Shown one piece after another: positions 12,816-24,722 of a stretch of DNA of 64,000 bases; position 1 is the stretch's first letter; each line of letters starts with the position of its first letter. A model generated the notes under the pieces. That model worked only from the letters and a program-made list of their open reading frames with translations. It was not told the origin of the DNA and searched no databases. Source of the stretch: Linyphia triangularis (taxonomy: Eukaryota; Arthropoda; Arachnida; Araneae; Linyphiidae). The stretch is from contig OZ021724.1 in the NCBI GenBank assembly GCA_963978545.1, positions 99,957,163 through 100,021,162 of the forward strand. Reading direction: 5' to 3'. A program made the position numbers and the translations under genes.

Positions 12816-13539
12816 GGGGGTCCAGTGCCGAAATTTCTTCAAAAATCCCAAATTTTTTTTTCTGATTTTAAAAAATAGTTCATACATTCCTGAAGAGAAT
12901 GATGTTTTTATATTATTCCTCCGGTGATTAGAACGCCACAAAATTACCTGTGATTTAAACATCACTAATGGGCGTAACACCTTGAAGCGTCTGCTTAAAG
13001 TGCGTTTTTCGAGCACTAGTGTTTTTCACAGATGTTGCACATTCAAATCGATATATCTCCAGAACCATTTACAATTCGCTATTCAAATTTTTGGAGCATT
13101 TAATTTATATAGTTTTAAATATTTTGTCTTCGCAGAATTTTATTTTTTTAATTCTGTTTTAATATAACATTTAGCGTAAAAGATAACATAAAAAAAAGCA
13201 AAAATTTCAATATTTTAACTTTGAGAATTTTTTTAATTTTTTTTTAATTCATCTATCAAAATTCTGTCAAGACAAAATTTTCTTTATATAATTATGTATT
13301 ACAGAAAGCTTTCACTTTAAAAAAAAAATTACTTTTTCTTGACTTATATCAAAATACGCAAACATCAATTATTATGGATTTTTCTTGGTTTTTAAATTTT
13401 TTTTTAAATAACTAAACACAATATTTAAAAAAAAAACATTTTCTCAAAGATATATAAATAGTATCTCATACATAAAATAAATTTTTGACATAAAAATGTA
13501 CATAAATAAAGTTTTTTTTATTTTCGGTACCGGACCCCC
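12816..13539. mobile_element. TTAA-flanked MITE with GGGGGTCC ends
   Basis: The terminal inverted repeats are GGGGGTCCAGTGCCGAAA on the left and, reversed, GGGGGTCCGGTACCGAAAA on the right. TTAA flanks both ends (12812-12815 and 13540-13543), the target duplication of the piggyBac superfamily. The 724-bp interior is AT-rich without a transposase. The element at 48372-49090 is similar in size and TTAA flanks. Confidence 0.85.
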
Positions 13540-13543
13540 TTAA

Positions 13544-13981
13544 CCACACAATCACAAATGCCAAACAAAAACATCTCACCACAGAAAAGATGTCTCATCC
13601 CATTCAAAACAAACGCACAAAACTCGCAAATCCGTAAAACGTCCCTTCCAGCAACTTCGTCAGCATTCTTTCCGATATCAATCCGCGTAATCTAATTACG
13701 CCGTTAGAAGGGACGCTGTCGCCTTTTATTCTGGGAATGGCGATACATTCCTAAAATAACGACCCTTTCCCTAACGATATACGCTCATTATTACACAGTT
13801 GGGCATTTTAACGCTTCCGCATGCAGCCAGTGAACTCAATCGAGAAAAGGAATGGTTTAAGTGAGTTTGATAACGTAGTTTAATAGTCGCTTCTTTCAAT
13901 TAGGCACGCAGTCGAAAGGTTTACGCTATCAATAATGGTTGTTTTTTTTATTTTAATTATGTACACTATAAAAGAATCTTA
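13544..13981. other. Possible single-copy intergenic DNA
   Basis: No repeat match is seen within the window. From 13620 to 13860 the base composition is more balanced than its surroundings and homopolymers are few. It could be single-copy sequence worth a cross-species comparison. Confidence 0.4.
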
Positions 13982-14343
13982 GGCTCTTATTAGATAGAGC
14001 CACCGCAGTGGCTCTCGCTAGCCACAATTTCTGACGCTCAGACAAGCCACTCAGCGAAACATGCCATTCTGTGGAGCCTATTATACTGATCCACAGCTAT
14101 GGCGCCCAGACTCTAAGCAATACATACAATTCTATGGAGCTTATTATACTGAACCACAACCATGACTCGCAGCGGTCTTTCCGGGCGTCTTTACTGTGGC
14201 ACGCTTGCCATAGTTTCAGATACTCAGGCAAACCACTCTTAGCGATATATACAATCCTAAAGAGCTTATTATACTGAGTCACAGCAGTGGCCAGAAGCGG
14301 TAGCGTAAGTTTGCCACTCGAGTGGCTCTGTATAATAAGGCCT
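13982..14343. mobile_element. MITE-like element with internal subrepeats
   Basis: The ends are imperfect inverted repeats: GGCTCTTATTAGATAGAGCC on the left and, reversed, GGCCTTATTATACAGAGCC on the right. Inside, GAGCYTATTATACTGA followed by CCACA-type sequence recurs near 14073, 14137 and 14261. This is a self-similar non-coding element. The target duplication is not clear, so the superfamily is left open. Confidence 0.65.
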
Positions 14344-16215
14344 TTAGATAGCATGCAAGCTTACGCAAATCTTGTCATTTAATTGTCATTAGGCTAGCAG
14401 TGACAAAGTTGCGGGGGATAACCCTATTACAAGGATTTGTAAAGAGTTTGGTGAAAAGGCTTACGATGGGGGAAACCCTCCGAAAAGGTTGCTTCTGTAT
14501 TAGGGCATATACAGTGCAAACATTGTAAAAAGCTTAATATGGAAACATTCATACACTTTACAAATTATACCTTATTAAAAGGTTGGTAGTGATAACATTA
14601 CGAAAGGGCTCCAATAGCTTTGCGGTTAAAGACATCGAGCTCATAACGATAGATCGTGATTTCGGTGCTTGCCTTGCCGGATACAATGTGTGACCAGTGG
14701 CTAATGGCCTCAATGTCGTCTCGTTGGTGTAGTGGGGTTGGAAAGAGAGGTATGCGCGATAAGATTTCGACCATGTTATCTTATATTATTTCAAAATTAT
14801 GAGGCATGTTTGACTGTGATACGCACTTTATAGTGGCAGAAATAGACAGCCAGAAATTCAGCAGCCTGTCTTATTCCAATTCGATTGAATGACGAAAGAA
14901 GGTTAATATTTCCTCAAAAACGCCAATAAAAGCGTACGTAAAACTGGACTTTTAGTGACAGTCCCTAAAGCTTGATAGAATGCATCATCATCGACGACAG
15001 TGGACCTTTTTATTAAGTCCCAGCTCAATCGGATGACGGCAAGAGGCTTGATTAACCATCCGCGGAACAAACAAAATCGAAGTTAATATAAAGCATTTAA
15101 AAATCCATACACAATTTTAAAACCATTTTTTTTTTTTTTTTTTTTAAATAAAAATTTAATCAAGACTCAAAATGTATTGAATCACCACGACAATACACTA
15201 TTATCAAACACCTATATATTGATCATTGAGATTTGAAAGACAAATCCCTCTGCGAAATTAACATGGAAGTTTCATAATTCCCGTCCAACTCCGTACTCAA
15301 AGGCCATTGTCAGAACATATTTGGGTCTGCATCTTCCTCTAATTGTGAATCTCGCATCCCCCAAACAGGACATTATAAATACCCACCGTATTCATTTCCT
15401 GTATTTCGCCAGGAAGGCCGAACAATGACGAAAAACCTCTTTCATTCCCCCATATATTACACGTGCCGAGACTAGGTAATAACAAGTCGCCAACAACGTA
15501 TTAAGTCGCAATGACACTTTTCTGGATGTCGCCAAGCAAGGAACATCGTCAAAAGGCTTAATAAGATGTCGCTTAACAAGGGATATATAAAAATAAAAAA
15601 AAACGTGTCTGGAGAGATACAGACTCGCAATGGAGCTGCTCCAGTAATCGGAATTAAATGACAAAGGGAATTTATTGATGGAACTTTCAATGGAGATATT
15701 TATGGAATTATTTCCAGGCTCTGTTGGTTGGATGCGATGCTTGTAGTGGTGATTTTATAGCTAAACGTGGGCTGTTACACTTGGCGTTGTTGTTGGTATT
15801 GATATAAAATAATTGAAGGAAAATCAGTGGTCCTGAATGCGTTACTGCAGACGATTTAGTGGGGTCAGTGAGGGGGACTTAAGGACCTAAGGCTTGATTT
15901 CCTTAGATTGGAAATTGTCAAAGGAAGTGAGGCGGGATTTCAGTCATGCGTTTTTGTCTGTCATTGAAGTATTGTTAGATTTTTTATTAATTTTTTGACA
16001 GACAGAACAATCGAATGTTGAAAAATAAGTAAACGCCTGCAAATACACTCCCAGAAATTGGATTAAGAGGAGTAATTTGCTAATAAATTGAATAATAATT
16101 TCAGAACTCTTATTAGTAATACATGAAGCCAGTAGTGATCAAAACACATTCAAATGTATGTGTGCAATTGAGATTGAGGAAATTGTTTTTAAATAACAAT
16201 AAAAGCAGTAATTGT
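14344..16215. other. Unassigned intergenic DNA with a family F trace
   Basis: 14860-15100 is weakly similar to the right part of family F, including TTTTAGTGACAGT and GGATGACGGCAAGAGG. A poly-T run occupies about 15127-15145. 15200-15800 has few homopolymers, no repeat match in the window, and may be single-copy. A short tRNA-like patch at 14590-14720 is too degraded to call. No gene is supported. Confidence 0.45.
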
Positions 16216-16217
16216 AA

Positions 16218-16860
16218 TGATGATGATAATAATGGTTCTACTACTAATCATAATAATTGAAATAATATTAATAATTGAAATAATATTAATAATTGAAATA
16301 ATATTAATAATTGAAATAATAATAATCGAAAAAATAATAATCGAAAAAATATTAATAATTGAAATAATAATAATTATATAATATTAATAATTGAAATAAT
16401 AATAATCGTAAAAATAATAATGAAAAAATATTAATAATTGAAATAATAATAATTATATAATATTAAAAATTGAAATAATTATAATTGAAATAATATTAAT
16501 AATTGAAATAATATTAATAATTGAAATAATATTAATAATTGAAATTATAATAATTGAAATAAGATTAATAATTGAAATAATAATAATTGAAATAATATTA
16601 ATAATTGAAATAATATTAATAACTGAAATAATATTAATAATTGAAATAATATTAATAATTGAAATAATAATAACTGAAATTATAATAATTGAAATAATTG
16701 TAATTGAAATAATAATAGTAATTGAAATAATAATAACTGAAATTATAATAATTGAAATAATTGTAATTGAAATAATAATAATTGAAATAATAATAATGAA
16801 TATAATAATAATGAATATAATAATAATGAATATAATAATAATGAATATAATAGTAGTAAT
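16218..16860. repeat. AT-rich 15-18 bp minisatellite
   Basis: The stretch repeats AATTGAAATAATATTAAT and shorter relatives such as AATTGAAATAATAAT. The long minus-strand frame (16453-16959) is almost pure isoleucine and is an artefact of the repeat. Confidence 0.95.
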
Positions 16861-17165
16861 GATGATGATAAAAATGAAAATAATAACAACAACATTAATA
16901 ATAATCATATTTATCATAATAATCATGATAATTCTTATCAACATCATTATAATGATCACGATAATGATACGTTTAGCTATTGCCCAATAAAATAATAAAG
17001 ATAATGATCATCATCACCATCATAATGATGATGATGGTCAATATCATCATAATGGTGCTGATGATGATATCATTATCATTACATCGGTGATGACGATCAT
17101 TATGGTAATAATTGTGGGGATGATGATTGTTATCATAATAATGATTTTGATCATTACATCAACGA
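16861..17165. repeat. ATG/CAT trinucleotide-rich simple repeat
   Basis: Low-complexity ATC, CAT and GAT triplets in both orientations follow directly on the minisatellite. They form many small palindromes such as TGATGATGATATCATTATC. Confidence 0.85.
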
Positions 17166-17865
17166 TACATTTCCATTTGAGGACGAAAATTTAAAAAAAG
17201 ATAACGTTTTTCCACTTCTTCAAAAAGTCGATACGCTCAATATAACTGCCTCAATTTAATTACAACTATACTATACATCAGAACCTGCATTTTATACTGT
17301 AAATTAAATTGATATAAATGGGAAATATATTAAAACGCATTGTTTAAGCTTCATTAAAGCAAACAGTTGATTGATCTCTTGTATTTGAATATCTATGAAC
17401 GATCAACTAATTAATTAGAACGCTCATACTAAAAGCTTTCATCTGGAATATTTACTCTAATTGTACTTTGTGTTTGTCTGTACACAAAGACATGTATTTA
17501 AAACAAGAATTTTTCTGGCTTCGTTTTCCATTATAATTATAACAATACATCGAACGAAAGCTTACGTCGTGCTTGGAATAATTAATTTATGAATTGTAAT
17601 CCAAACATACACATCTCAATTAAACACTAGTTATATTAATCTGTTTTGTACTATAGTTAAACGATGCAGTATACTCTCGTAATTAAAACTCTCTATCTAA
17701 TTACACTTTGAATAAATATGTTAAGTTAATTAATAATACGAAATGAAATTTATTCAAAAGTTTTTTGTTGTCAACTATAGAAAATACCATTTAAAACTAT
17801 TGTTCATGATTTGAATTTTACAGAATACATAATACACTGTATTTAAAGACTTATTTATACGCTGC
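17166..17865. other. AT-rich DNA, nothing recognised
   Basis: No repeat match, coding frame or regulatory motif stands out in these 700 bases. Confidence 0.4.
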
Positions 17866-18425
17866 CAGTTGACGTAACAAATAAGGTTACCAGTCACTGG
17901 ATGCCAGTGACTGATAACATGGATACTCTTTATTCCAGTCATTGGAAAAGCCAGTTTATCACTAGCGCTTCTATAGCTGACAGCTCCTGTAGATAAAATA
18001 ATGTCTGTTTGCAAGTGCGTCAATTTTCATTACCCGTGCTCTTCGACTGATGACGTAATGCACGCTTAATAGCTGGATTGTTCCAGTTGCTGGCACTGTG
18101 TAAACGAAAAGCTAGCATTCCAATCCATGCGTGACAGATACGTTCTAGTCAACTAACCATTTGGCATTCCAGACAATGGCGACGTGTAAACCAGTTTTAA
18201 ATTTAGTCGTGTAAGTCTTTATTCACAATATTTAGATTGTTATTTTAATCTTTAAAATTGAAAACTTTTTGATACAATTTAGTGCATAGGCGAGTTTTTC
18301 GAAGTATAATTGATACCACCATGAAAGCTGGCCTTTCAATTGACGAGTGACAGTGTCCTTCCAGTCAACTTACCAACTGGCATTCCAGTCACTGTCAACC
18401 TATGAACCAGACTTCACAAGTATGA
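17866..18425. repeat. Cluster of CCAGTNACTGG palindromes
   Basis: The motif TTCCAGTCA and its reverse recur about eight times. A clean hairpin CAGTCACTGG-ATG-CCAGTGACTG lies at about 17893-17915. The spacing is irregular, so this is not a tandem array. It resembles the interior of a foldback element, but I could not define ends. Confidence 0.55.
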
Positions 18426-18465
18426 GCCCATGTTTACAAAGTTAACATTGCTATTTCAATCTTAA

Positions 18466-19556
18466 AAGAAAGTCCTAGTAAGGATCATTCCCTATACTCG
18501 CCATGTTACAATCTTCTCTAGCCCAGTGCATTTAGAAACTACTTTCTATAACCACCTTGACATTTGGTGAGTAGGTACGAAAAAAGATCATTTAATGAAA
18601 TGGCATAAATTGTTTTCATTTAATGTCTATCTATTATAAATAAAAATTAAAATAGCAAAAGACAAAACCAGGTGGAGCCACTTCATATGCATTGACGTAA
18701 GGATTTCAAAAATAAAATAAAATATACTAGACACAATTTCTTAGTAATAATTTGTGTCATTTCATTAAGTGATCGTTTTCGTACCTACTCACCAAATTTC
18801 AAGGTTTTATGCAAAGTAGTTTATAAATGCACTAGGCTAGAAGATTGTAACAAAGCGAATATATAATCCAAGAGGCGACTGCAATTTTTGGACCCCATCG
18901 AACATCATTCTGAATTTTTTTGTAGAAATTGGAGAAAAGTGAGTACATTACGAATCCACTGGTCTGCCGTGGCAAAAATGGCCGAAACTGATCAAAAATC
19001 GACTTGGAATGATTTGAACTAAAATCCGATTACCAAATATGTCATAACTTGCCAAAAAGAGAACAAACGTGTTCGTCTGGCAACCCACTGCATTTTGATT
19101 TTCAATGAGAAAAAGCGCAAACGTATTCTGATCTCTGGCTCTGAAAACTTGTATCTTTTAAAAGTAAGCCAAATTGGAGACATCAGTTACGTCATCAGTA
19201 ACTTAATGTTTATTGCCAATTTGGCTCATTTGTGAAAGATTCAACTAAGCCATAACCACACATCTGAATCGTCTGCAACTTTCTCAATTGAAAATTAAAA
19301 AGTGAGGGTTACCAAATAAAAAAAAATGCTCATTATTTGGCAAGTTATGGCGCATTTGGCAATTGAATTTATTTCAACTTATTAAAAGTTGTTTTTTGAT
19401 CAGTTTCGGCCATATTTGCCACGGCAGACCAATAGATTCGTAATGTACTCACTTTTCTCCAATTTCTACAAAAAATTCAGAATGATGTTCGATGGGGTCC
19501 AAAAATTGCAGTCGCCTCTCAGTCTAATAGGGAATGGTCCTTACTAGGACTTGCTC
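18466..19556 (+). mobile_element. Family A TTAA element split by B1
   Basis: This is the fullest copy of family A. The left terminal region of about 130 bp (AGTCCTAGTAAGG..., ATGTTACAATCTTCT..., ATTTGGTGAGTAGGTACGA) is repeated in inverse orientation on the right. TTAA flanks both ends (18462-18465 and 19557-19560). Element B1 (18867-19524) sits inside the right arm; the last 30 bases of A resume after it. Without B1 the element is about 430 bp, non-coding, and fits a piggyBac-type MITE. Confidence 0.88.
18867..19524 (+). mobile_element. Family B palindromic TA MITE, copy B1
   Basis: The ends are AGAGGCGACTGCAATTTTTGG and its complement, followed by a TA. The outer arms of roughly 250-300 bp are imperfect inverted copies of each other, so the single strand could fold almost end to end. 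Full or nearly full family members lie at 26521, 31405, 41082, 44049 and 55540, and fragments at 30373, 37140, 43075 and 54742. TA targets suggest Tc1/mariner-type mobilisation. No transposase is encoded. The central CRE-like pair is decayed in this copy. Confidence 0.92.
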
Positions 19557-19560
19557 TTAA

Positions 19561-20404
19561 ATATTTAAAACTTTTGGTGAAATTTATTACATCGATCAGT
19601 TTTTCATATAATGTAATTGAGACCATAACTATGTTAAAAGCTTTTATGACGAAACTTTTCTTAAAATGTCCTCTCTCACATGGAAATAGAATTCTGCATA
19701 CGTCACTTCGACATAAAAAAAAAAAATACATGTACTACTCAAATGCCAGAGTCTCATAAATAATAAAAAAAAAATCGTTTGAGTGCATGCAAAACGGAGC
19801 CACTTAAAATACAATTTCCTCGGAACATCCGGAGGAGTCGAGAGCGGCAGACGATACATCCGAGAAATTGACAAGAAGTGAAATGATTTCAACTCACTTA
19901 TCATCCAATAAAATTCCAAGGATCTTCGCGTCAAATGGCGCGGAAAGGAATCTGCATATATATTTCATTTAGTATTCGAATTTTACAGTACTGGCTTTTC
20001 GCAGATCTTCAGACAGCCCGTTAAGTTAAAGATTTTTTTTTTGAAGAGCAAACGAAAATATGTTTCTATGTTTAGGGTTGGTGTGTTTCGTATGTGATAT
20101 GGGGAAAAGAGGATTTTTTTTATTGGCTTAACACATTTTGATGGTCTTTTTTTTTTATTATTTTTTCTACGAGTGTGCTGCTTGGGCTAATGTTCTGGAA
20201 TCAGATTGCAGTCTCTGAAACGAGTAGTTTAAGGATGGTGTCTAAGAAAATATGGATGGATTCGAATGGGCTTTTAAACTTTCTAGGTTACTTATATACA
20301 GCGTTACCAGACCTCGGACTTAAAATTCTTTGGTAGACAATTTTTAACAATGCATATTTTGCATAGTATATTTAGTAATATTTTTGGCACTGTTATAACA
20401 CTTT
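19561..20404. other. Unassigned intergenic DNA
   Basis: No family match and no believable coding frame. The two overlapping frames at 19574-19934 cross a poly-A run and show no domain. Poly-T runs lie near 20030, 20118 and 20150. Confidence 0.4.
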
Positions 20405-20408
20405 TTAA

Positions 20409-20612
20409 CCCTTTGCACTCCATTGGCGCCTCTCAGGCGCCACACGATTGGATGCCAAACCACGAGAGGACCATTAGGTGTGATGCGGAAATTCGATGCA
20501 AGGCCAATGACTGTGTTTAGTTTCTATGAAGCAAATTCATAAACACCAGCCAAACCTAAAATGTATCGAGTTGCTGATTCCTCCGCGCGAAAAAGGCCTT
20601 GAGTGCAAAGGG
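20409..20612. mobile_element. piggyBac-type MITE, 204 bp
   Basis: TTAA flanks both sides (20405-20408 and 20613-20616). The terminal inverted repeat is CCCTTTGCACTC, matched at the right by GAGTGCAAAGGG. Both are features of piggyBac-superfamily elements. The interior contains a hairpin GGCGCCTCTCAGGCGCC near 20425 and no coding frame. Confidence 0.92.
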
Positions 20613-20809
20613 TTAAATATACAGTTTATACAAAAAGTATTTACTGTGGAATCTATTGTAACGGTAACCGCATTCGTTCGCCTCTGGCCGGTGTTGTTGT
20701 TTTCTGGCGAACAGATCTGTTGAGCTTGCAACTTGGTGTGTGTTCCTTCTTCGCAAATTAGAACCCTGTTCTGCAAAGTTTCACGTTACTTCAGGTACTT
20801 TTCCGTTAA

Positions 20810-22016
20810 AGGGGGCCGTTGGTACTTCCAAGAATGGTACGGATTCTGCGCCAAGAATTGAGGACTTAAAATAGAAAACGACCTAAGTCCCAAAAAGAAA
20901 ATTTTTCAGGAGAATCGAAAAATTTAAAAAACTCTCATCTGGTACTTAAGGCTCTGACTAAGTACCAGAATGAATTTGAACAATTGCTACTGGAGTCCGC
21001 ACTTTGGGTGTTCTGCACCTTTGTTTAGCTCGGTCTTAAAGGAGAGACAAAAGTCCCAGACAACCAAATCAGTCGTATTTTCATTCAACTTCAACGTGCT
21101 CTAAATTATTTAAAATGAAATATTTTTTTATTTATTTTTTGACACTGTCAATAATAACATGTTTTTTATAATTATTACTTTGATAATTTTATTTTATTTC
21201 ATAAATTTCTTATGAAATAAAGCCTATATCCGGACTTAGATTTTCATAATTATTTTATGCCAACCTTTGGTTAGGTACACTTTTCAGAATAAATATACAA
21301 TAAATTTATATAAAATTTTTGCCAAATGGAAATAAACTTTCTATTTCAAACAGTGAACCTCTTTTTTTACATAATATATCTTTAAAATTATATTTAAAGC
21401 AATAATGGATTTGGCGTATACAACAATTGCCATTTTTCACAACATAAAATATCTGATAAAATATTTATTTTTTCTAATTTAAGAAAAAATGTAGGTTCAC
21501 TAGATACATCTTGTGTATATTCATTATCATGGAAAAAAATTAGATTAAAATATTCAATAGAATTTTAAAAAAGTGTACCTAACCAAAAATTTCCATTAAA
21601 ATTCTAAGTCCCAAATGTAGGCTTATTACATAAAGTATACATAAAATAAAATAAACATTGAAAGTGTAACATTCATAACATATATGTTATTATTGCCTAT
21701 GTCTAAAATTAATATAAAAATATTGCATTTTAAACGATTTAGGGAACTTTTTAAATTGACTGAAAATACGACTGATTCGTTTTTCCGGGAGTCTTGTATC
21801 CCACATTTTTCCGTAAAAAAAAAAAAAAAAAGATTTTTAATTTGTTTGGTATCTAGGTCATTTTCCATTTTTAGTCCTCAATTGTTTATATAAGACAGCG
21901 CCAAATTATAGCAACCATAGGTAGTTCTCTTGCTATTAAAAGATGGAGGCTACTGCCATTTATTGGCGAAAATCACCTTGGCGCAGAATCCGTACCATAC
22001 TTGGAAGTTTTACCCT
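20810..22016. mobile_element. TTAA foldback element with nested inner foldback
   Basis: TTAA lies at 20806-20809 and 22017-22020. The outer inverted repeat includes ACTTCCAAGAATGGTACGG on the left and its near-complement on the right, then TTCTGCGCCAAG. A second inverted repeat lies inside: AAGCCTATATCCGGACTTAG and GGTTAGGTACACTTTT (about 21218-21287) face their complements at about 21568-21628. The motif AAGTCC recurs several times. The element is AT-rich and has no recognisable transposase. It looks like a non-autonomous element that gained, or grew around, a second one. Confidence 0.82.
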
Positions 22017-22020
22017 TTAA

Positions 22021-23170
22021 CAGAAAAATTATCATATTTCTGTCTATTGAAATATCAATAGTATTTAAAAAACTAAGACTTCATGCACTTTAAAAAGTAC
22101 TAAGAAAGGCACTACGTCGAAATATAGATTAGGGGGAGGGGGGAGTGCTAAAATATGCCTTTCTTTACAATTTTTTAAGCTGCTGGAGGGAGCAATTAAC
22201 CCATTACTCCCGTTTGAATCCAAGCCTACTCTTTTAACAAGTATAATCTCACTATAAATTCCTTCATCAGAATTCAAAGCATTTCCACTCATGTCTGACC
22301 AAACCCCCAAGGCACAATAAATCCCCACACAATCCCACAATTTAAAAGCCAGCCCTCCCCCCTCCCCCCCCCCCCTCCCCAGAAGATTCGTCAATAGTCA
22401 AAAGACCGTTTTCACAACCCATCACAACAACAATTAGAAGGCTAAACGAAAACTGGGCCATTTTGCCATTTCCTTTCTAAAGTGGACCTTTAATTCCATT
22501 TTAAATGTTCGATTATTCTGGGCATGGGGTTTGTTAAAAGGAAGAATTTTCTGCCCATTTTGGTGAGGGGGGTGATCATCCATCATGGGCTGTAGCCGGA
22601 ATTGATAGGAGTTTCAGGAGAGTTTTTAATCTAAAAGTTGGGTGCGGTCGTTTAATAAAGGGAAAGTTAGCTGAGTTTGGCGAAATGAGATGCTGTTGGT
22701 GATGAACAGAAAATTGTAGCTTAAATTGGGTAAGAAGATTTAAAAAAAATTGGTTGGTAGATACTCTGACTCTAGACGTTCAAAAGAACTGTATTGGCCG
22801 GAAAACCTTTGAACTCTGGACTGCTGAGAATAATCGTTCAGTTAAAGAAGAAGGGTCGGAAGGCAATTTTTTTTTCCCTCTGAATCCTTTTTGAGGTTTT
22901 CAGTGAATCACAATATTTGAAATGTTTTCTACAAAATGGTTTAACTTGGTGGGCAATGCGCTCATTCGAAGTATTTTTAAATATTTTTCGAAAAAATAAC
23001 ATCACTGAAAAAAAAACACGTCTGCTTTGTACTTTAAACGCTGTTTTTTAAAAAATACTGTTTCTTCATTCAAATGTTAGTTTTTTTCTAGGCATTTACG
23101 CAATATTTTTCTTTGAAATTTTTTTCCTGGTGCATATTGTACTTTTACACATTTACAGAAATGTTGATTA
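22021..23170. other. Unassigned DNA with poly-C tract
   Basis: No gene or family match. A pyrimidine-rich run dominated by C lies at about 22355-22380 and explains the glycine-rich minus-strand frame nearby. 22440-22700 has a more even composition. Confidence 0.4.
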
Positions 23171-23462
23171 GATTTTTTTTTTTTTATTTTTTTTTTTTTT
23201 TTTTTTAATCCTAACCATGTTTTTTTTTTTTTTTTTTTTTTTTTAATCCTAACCATGTTTTTTTTTTTTTTTTTTTTTTTTAAATCCTAACCACATTTTT
23301 TTTTTTTTTTTTTTTTTTAATCCTAACCACTTTTTTTTTTTTTTTTTTTAATCCTAACCATGTTTTTTTTTTTTTTTTTTTTAAATCCTAACCACGTTTT
23401 TTTTTTTTTTTTTTTTTTTTTAATCCTAACCACTTTTTTTTTTTTTTTTTTTTTTTTTTTGA
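23171..23462. repeat. Poly-T/AATCCTAACCA tandem repeat
   Basis: Seven copies of AATCCTAACCA followed by TG, CG, CA or C are separated by poly-T tracts, with unit starts near 23207, 23245, 23283, 23319, 23350, 23384 and 23422. Unit length varies from 31 to 39 bp because the poly-T length varies. The phenylalanine/lysine frames across it are artefacts. Confidence 0.93.
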
Positions 23463-23639
23463 AAATTGAAAAAAAAAAAAAATTCAAAATGTCAGAAATC
23501 CTAAACAAAATTTTATTTTTACAAAAGCATAAGTCAGTCTATGTAAAAGTGTTTTGATAGTGTCAGTAAAAAATTTTTAACCAATGCTATGAGTAGTTTC
23601 TCAGAAAAAGGTACATAAAAGAGGGCTTTTTAACTTGGC

Positions 23640-23800
23640 CTAGAGAAAAGCATTATCTCCGTAAAACACGTTTTCAAGCATTATGAGACACATTGCAGGG
23701 AAGCAAACCCTTGCACTGCCTTATGCGAAATGTACAGAAATTTATCTTTTTACATAATTAATGCTTCGAAATATTTACAAATATACAGAAATTCGTAACA
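23640..23800 (-). mobile_element. Truncated family C LTR
   Basis: This matches the terminal part of the solo LTRs at 9383, 46052 and 51322 (AACTCGTTATCAAGC-like start, then CACTGCCTTATGCGAAATGT) and ends ATTCGTAACA. In minus-strand terms it keeps the first 160 bp of the LTR. The rest is missing and no duplication is seen. Confidence 0.8.
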
Positions 23801-23863
23801 ATATTTTCATAATTACTACAGAATCGACTAAATGCTGTGCGTTGAACATCTATGGCACACTTC

Positions 23864-24472
23864 AGAGGAAGTCCTAGTAAGGATCATTCCCTATACTCGC
23901 TATGTTACAATCTTCTAAGCCCAGTGCATTTAGAAACTACTTTCTATAACCACCTTCACATTTGGTGAGTAGGTAGGATAAAGATCACTTAATGAAATGA
24001 CCGGGATATTCCTAGTTAACGGTAAAATATCGCCAAGCCAATTTGGCGTTTTTTTAGGTGATAAAGTTATAAATTTTGCAACCTTTTTTTAACCAGTCAA
24101 TACGATTGCCGCCATATTGAATTGGCGACATTTTGGCTTTGTCGCCAACTTTTCAAAAATGCGCCAAGCCATACACTCGGACTAGGAATTTACCAAATGA
24201 CTTAAATTAAAAACTCGAAAGTAGCGTGTAATATATTTTATTTTATATTCGAAGTCCTTACTTCAGTGCATATGCTTTTGGCTCCACCTGATATTTTCAT
24301 TTTCTATATTAATTTTAATTTATAATAGATCGACATTAAATGAAAACAATTTATGTCATTTCATTAAGTGTTCTTTTTCGTACCTACTCACCAAATTTGA
24401 AGGTGGTTATAGAAAGTAGTTTCCAAATGCACTGGGCTAGAAAGTTGTAACATGGCGAGTATAGGGCATGAT
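23864..24472 (-). mobile_element. Family A copy with small hAT-like insertion
   Basis: Inverse-orientation family A copy. It starts GTCCTAGTAAGGATCATTCC and its far arm ends at AGGGCATGATTC, where element E1 abuts. The arm is interrupted by a 192-bp element at 24003-24194. Confidence 0.8.
24003..24194. mobile_element. 192-bp MITE with 8-bp target duplication
   Basis: The ends are GGGATATTCCTAGT and, reversed, GGTAAATTCCTAGT, matching at 12 of 14 positions. The flanks are AAATGACC (23995-24002) and AAATGACT (24195-24202), an 8-bp duplication with one change, typical of hAT-type transposition. The interior is built from CGCCAA/TTGGCG motifs in both orientations. It lies inside a family A copy and is therefore younger than that copy. 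Confidence 0.82.
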
Positions 24473-24478
24473 TCTAAC

Positions 24479-24722
24479 TATACTAAACTCCAACTTAACT
24501 TGACATCACTAGACGATAGATCTTCACCGTGCTCATAGGCAATTAATCCATTTTGGCGGAGTGAAGACTTAATTCTCGCCAAACCTTATAGCCTTTTGCT
24601 CTCAACAGGGTTGTGGTTAGGCGAGCATTTATGCTTTCACGCCGCCAAAATTGATTAAATGCCTATGAGCACTGTGACGATCTACCGTCTAGTGATGTCA
24701 AGTTAAGTTGAAGTTTAGTATA
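24479..24722. mobile_element. Family E palindromic TA MITE, copy E1
   Basis: The ends are TATACTAAACTYCAACTTAAC and its complement. The arms continue almost perfectly inverted through TGACATCACTAGACG, GCTCATAGGC and ATTTTGGCGG, leaving a short loop. Other copies are at 36451, 36482 and 56850. The TA target is within the terminal TATA. No coding sequence. Confidence 0.93.

Noticed and set aside
16453..16959. 168-codon isoleucine-rich minus frame
   Set aside because: Translation of an AATTGAAATAAT minisatellite.
22065..22394. Glycine-rich 109-codon minus frame
   Set aside because: The start is generated by a poly-C tract and no domain follows.
23207..23435. Telomere repeat (CCTAA)n
   Set aside because: CCTAACC occurs once per unit inside poly-T, never as consecutive pentamers.
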